From Marinoscillum pacificum (lineage in GTDB: Bacteria; Bacteroidota; Bacteroidia; Cytophagales; Cyclobacteriaceae), in assembly GCF_024714495.1 (NCBI RefSeq), contig NZ_JAMZMJ010000001.1, positions 496,001-560,000 on the forward strand: a stretch of 64,000 bases of DNA. The letters are read 5' to 3'. Positions within the stretch are counted from its first letter, which is position 1. Each line of letters begins with the position of its first letter. Of this stretch, positions 63,061 through 64,000 are shown piece after piece. The translations under genes were made by a program, and so were the position numbers. The notes beneath the pieces are model-generated. The model ran no database searches and was not told the DNA's origin. It was given only the letters and a program-made list of their open reading frames with translations.

Positions 63061-63752
63061 ACGTAAAAGTATCTTACCAGACCCTTCAGTTACCCCCACC
63101 ATTCGCTTTTGCTTATACACTGAATCTTACATTCAATGAAGAATCTCTGGATATCCAGTATGAATTGGAATTCATGAATAGAGAGCAGATCACTTTGGAA
63201 GAGATTGAAGAAGAAGGCTATAGTGAAAACGATGATTTTATCTGGCAAGGATCATTAGGCAAAGAATGGGTAGATAACCTGCGTGATGACCTTGATCAGA
63301 TCGAATTAGAAGATGAAAGTGAAGACTTTAACATTTACTTGCATGTAGAGTTTGATGATGAACGTGAAGGTCTTGCCGTGCTAGCGGAAGATTGGGATTT
63401 CAGACTTCAGGAATTGATTCAAGCCATTTATGAAAGAGCAGGACTAGAAGCCAAACTCATCATGAAATTGATGCACATCAATGGTAGTGAGCGTGCAATT
63501 TACCAGCTTGAGGGTTCCTTTGAGCATCTTTCTGGAAGCGTCAATAACAAGCCCATTGAATGGGAAGCTTTGCACGAATTGGTTGAAGATATCTACACTA
63601 TCGATTTCGATGAGGAACCCATAGAGAAACCAAATAAGGATGGACTTTGGATAGATCCAGATGGCTCTGGTCAATACCAACTATTTGACAAACAAGCTGG
63701 CCCGAAATCTATAGAGATTAAATCGAGAATTTTAGCCAAACTGAGGGGTTAA
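63057..63752 (+). CDS. acidic hypothetical protein downstream of menE
   Basis: The 231-residue protein has no recognised domain and no membrane segment. It is strongly acidic (LEEIEEEGYSENDDF, LDQIELEDESEDF), with aromatic-proline start LQLPPPFAFAYTLN. It overlaps menE by 4 bp, so it belongs to the same transcript, but a role in menaquinone synthesis cannot be shown from sequence. Confidence 0.75.
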   Translation: MNVKVSYQTLQLPPPFAFAYTLNLTFNEESLDIQYELEFMNREQITLEEIEEEGYSENDDFIWQGSLGKEWVDNLRDDLDQIELEDESEDFNIYLHVEFDDEREGLAVLAEDWDFRLQELIQAIYERAGLEAKLIMKLMHINGSERAIYQLEGSFEHLSGSVNNKPIEWEALHELVEDIYTIDFDEEPIEKPNKDGLWIDPDGSGQYQLFDKQAGPKSIEIKSRILAKLRG

Positions 63753-63760
63753 GCACATAA

Positions 63761-63793
63761 TTTGTTTATACCCTTTCAAATGTGTAAATTTTG
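63761..63793 (+). promoter_or_regulatory. tentative promoter of the DoxX gene
   Basis: TTTG at 63761-63764 and AAATTTTG or TAAATTTTG at 63785-63793 approximate -33 and -7 boxes with about 20 bp between. The -7 box is one base off the consensus spacing. Confidence 0.35.
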
Positions 63794-63831
63794 GTTGACA
63801 ACATTAACAACTATCAACCAACGCTATCACT

Positions 63832-64000
63832 ATGAAAGGGTTTGAATTCCTTGGCAAGCTACTTTATGCAGCCCCATTAGCTCTATTTGGCATCTTCCAT
63901 TTTATGAATGCCTCATCCATGTCTGGAATGGTTCCATCTTACTTACCTATCCGAGAAGCCTGGGTGTACTTAACCGGTTTAGCTTTAATTCTGGCGGCAG
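63832..64000 (+). CDS. DoxX-like membrane protein (partial, 3' end outside window)
   Basis: The frame from the ATG at 63832 runs to the window end (56 codons and one base). It reads MKGFEFLGKLLYAAPLALFG, with HFMNASSMSGMVPSY and EAWVYLTGLALILAA, matching the first two helices of DoxX-type proteins. No further inference is possible from the fragment. Confidence 0.7.
   Translation, partial: MKGFEFLGKLLYAAPLALFGIFHFMNASSMSGMVPSYLPIREAWVYLTGLALILAA

Overview
The window looks like chromosomal DNA of a free-living, probably marine or soil member of the Bacteroidota, most likely order Cytophagales. The reasons are the low G+C, promoters that fit the Bacteroidota -7/-33 consensus (TAnnTTTG / TTTG) and few clear Shine-Dalgarno sites. 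Gene content agrees: ECF sigma plus FecR, a sensor with reg-prop beta-propellers, FtsX/MacB permeases of about 800 residues, a WD40-caspase protein, a short-form MenE and several secreted proteins. I see no rRNA, tRNA, CRISPR array, transposase or prophage.

Layout. 1-7.8 kb, all minus strand: a membrane protein cut by the window edge; an ArsR-type operon (ArsR, SRPBCC, DoxX, two YdeI-like paralogues separated by a 9-copy heptamer array, then DUF2809); a secreted M28 peptidase; an ABC permease. 8-17 kb: a TlpA-like thioredoxin, HrpB helicase, a CPA1 antiporter with an altered ion-binding motif, an esterase and a divergent TruA-like enzyme. 17-19.3 kb: an M13 lipoprotein peptidase. 19.3-20 kb: a non-coding zone of 7-bp-periodic degenerate repeats. 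20-23.8 kb: an envelope operon with a coiled-coil lipoprotein, two L,D-transpeptidases and a possible dead transpeptidase paralogue. 24-33 kb: an ECF sigma factor, a PiT-like transporter, TatA, an NSS transporter with its tiny subunit, a CaCA antiporter, a J-protein and M24 peptidase.

The outstanding locus is 32464-39665, a tightly packed minus-strand operon of seven genes: histidine kinase, stand-alone receiver, H-NOX (heme nitric-oxide sensor), a second histidine kinase with an N-terminal HNOBA domain, a receiver-class III nucleotide cyclase, a four-TM membrane protein and a metallo-beta-lactamase-fold hydrolase. The domain set is that of animal soluble guanylate cyclase (H-NOX, HNOBA, coiled coil, cyclase) split over separate proteins and joined by phosphorelay parts. 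The cyclase residues predict cAMP rather than cGMP. I infer a NO-to-cAMP signalling circuit.

39.8-52 kb: an ABC-F ATPase with one degenerate composite site, a propeller sensor fused to a chemoreceptor signalling domain, a UbiB-like kinase, a small basic protein preceded by a strongly structured candidate RNA (47855-48045, minus), the WD40-caspase protein and two paralogous six-cysteine lipoproteins. 52-64 kb: a barrel protein, a CPBP protease, a tail-collar-like surface protein, and menaquinone genes (thioesterase, menF, menD, then menE) interrupted by a FecI/FecR/STN-protein cassette on the opposite strand. The window ends in a DoxX gene.
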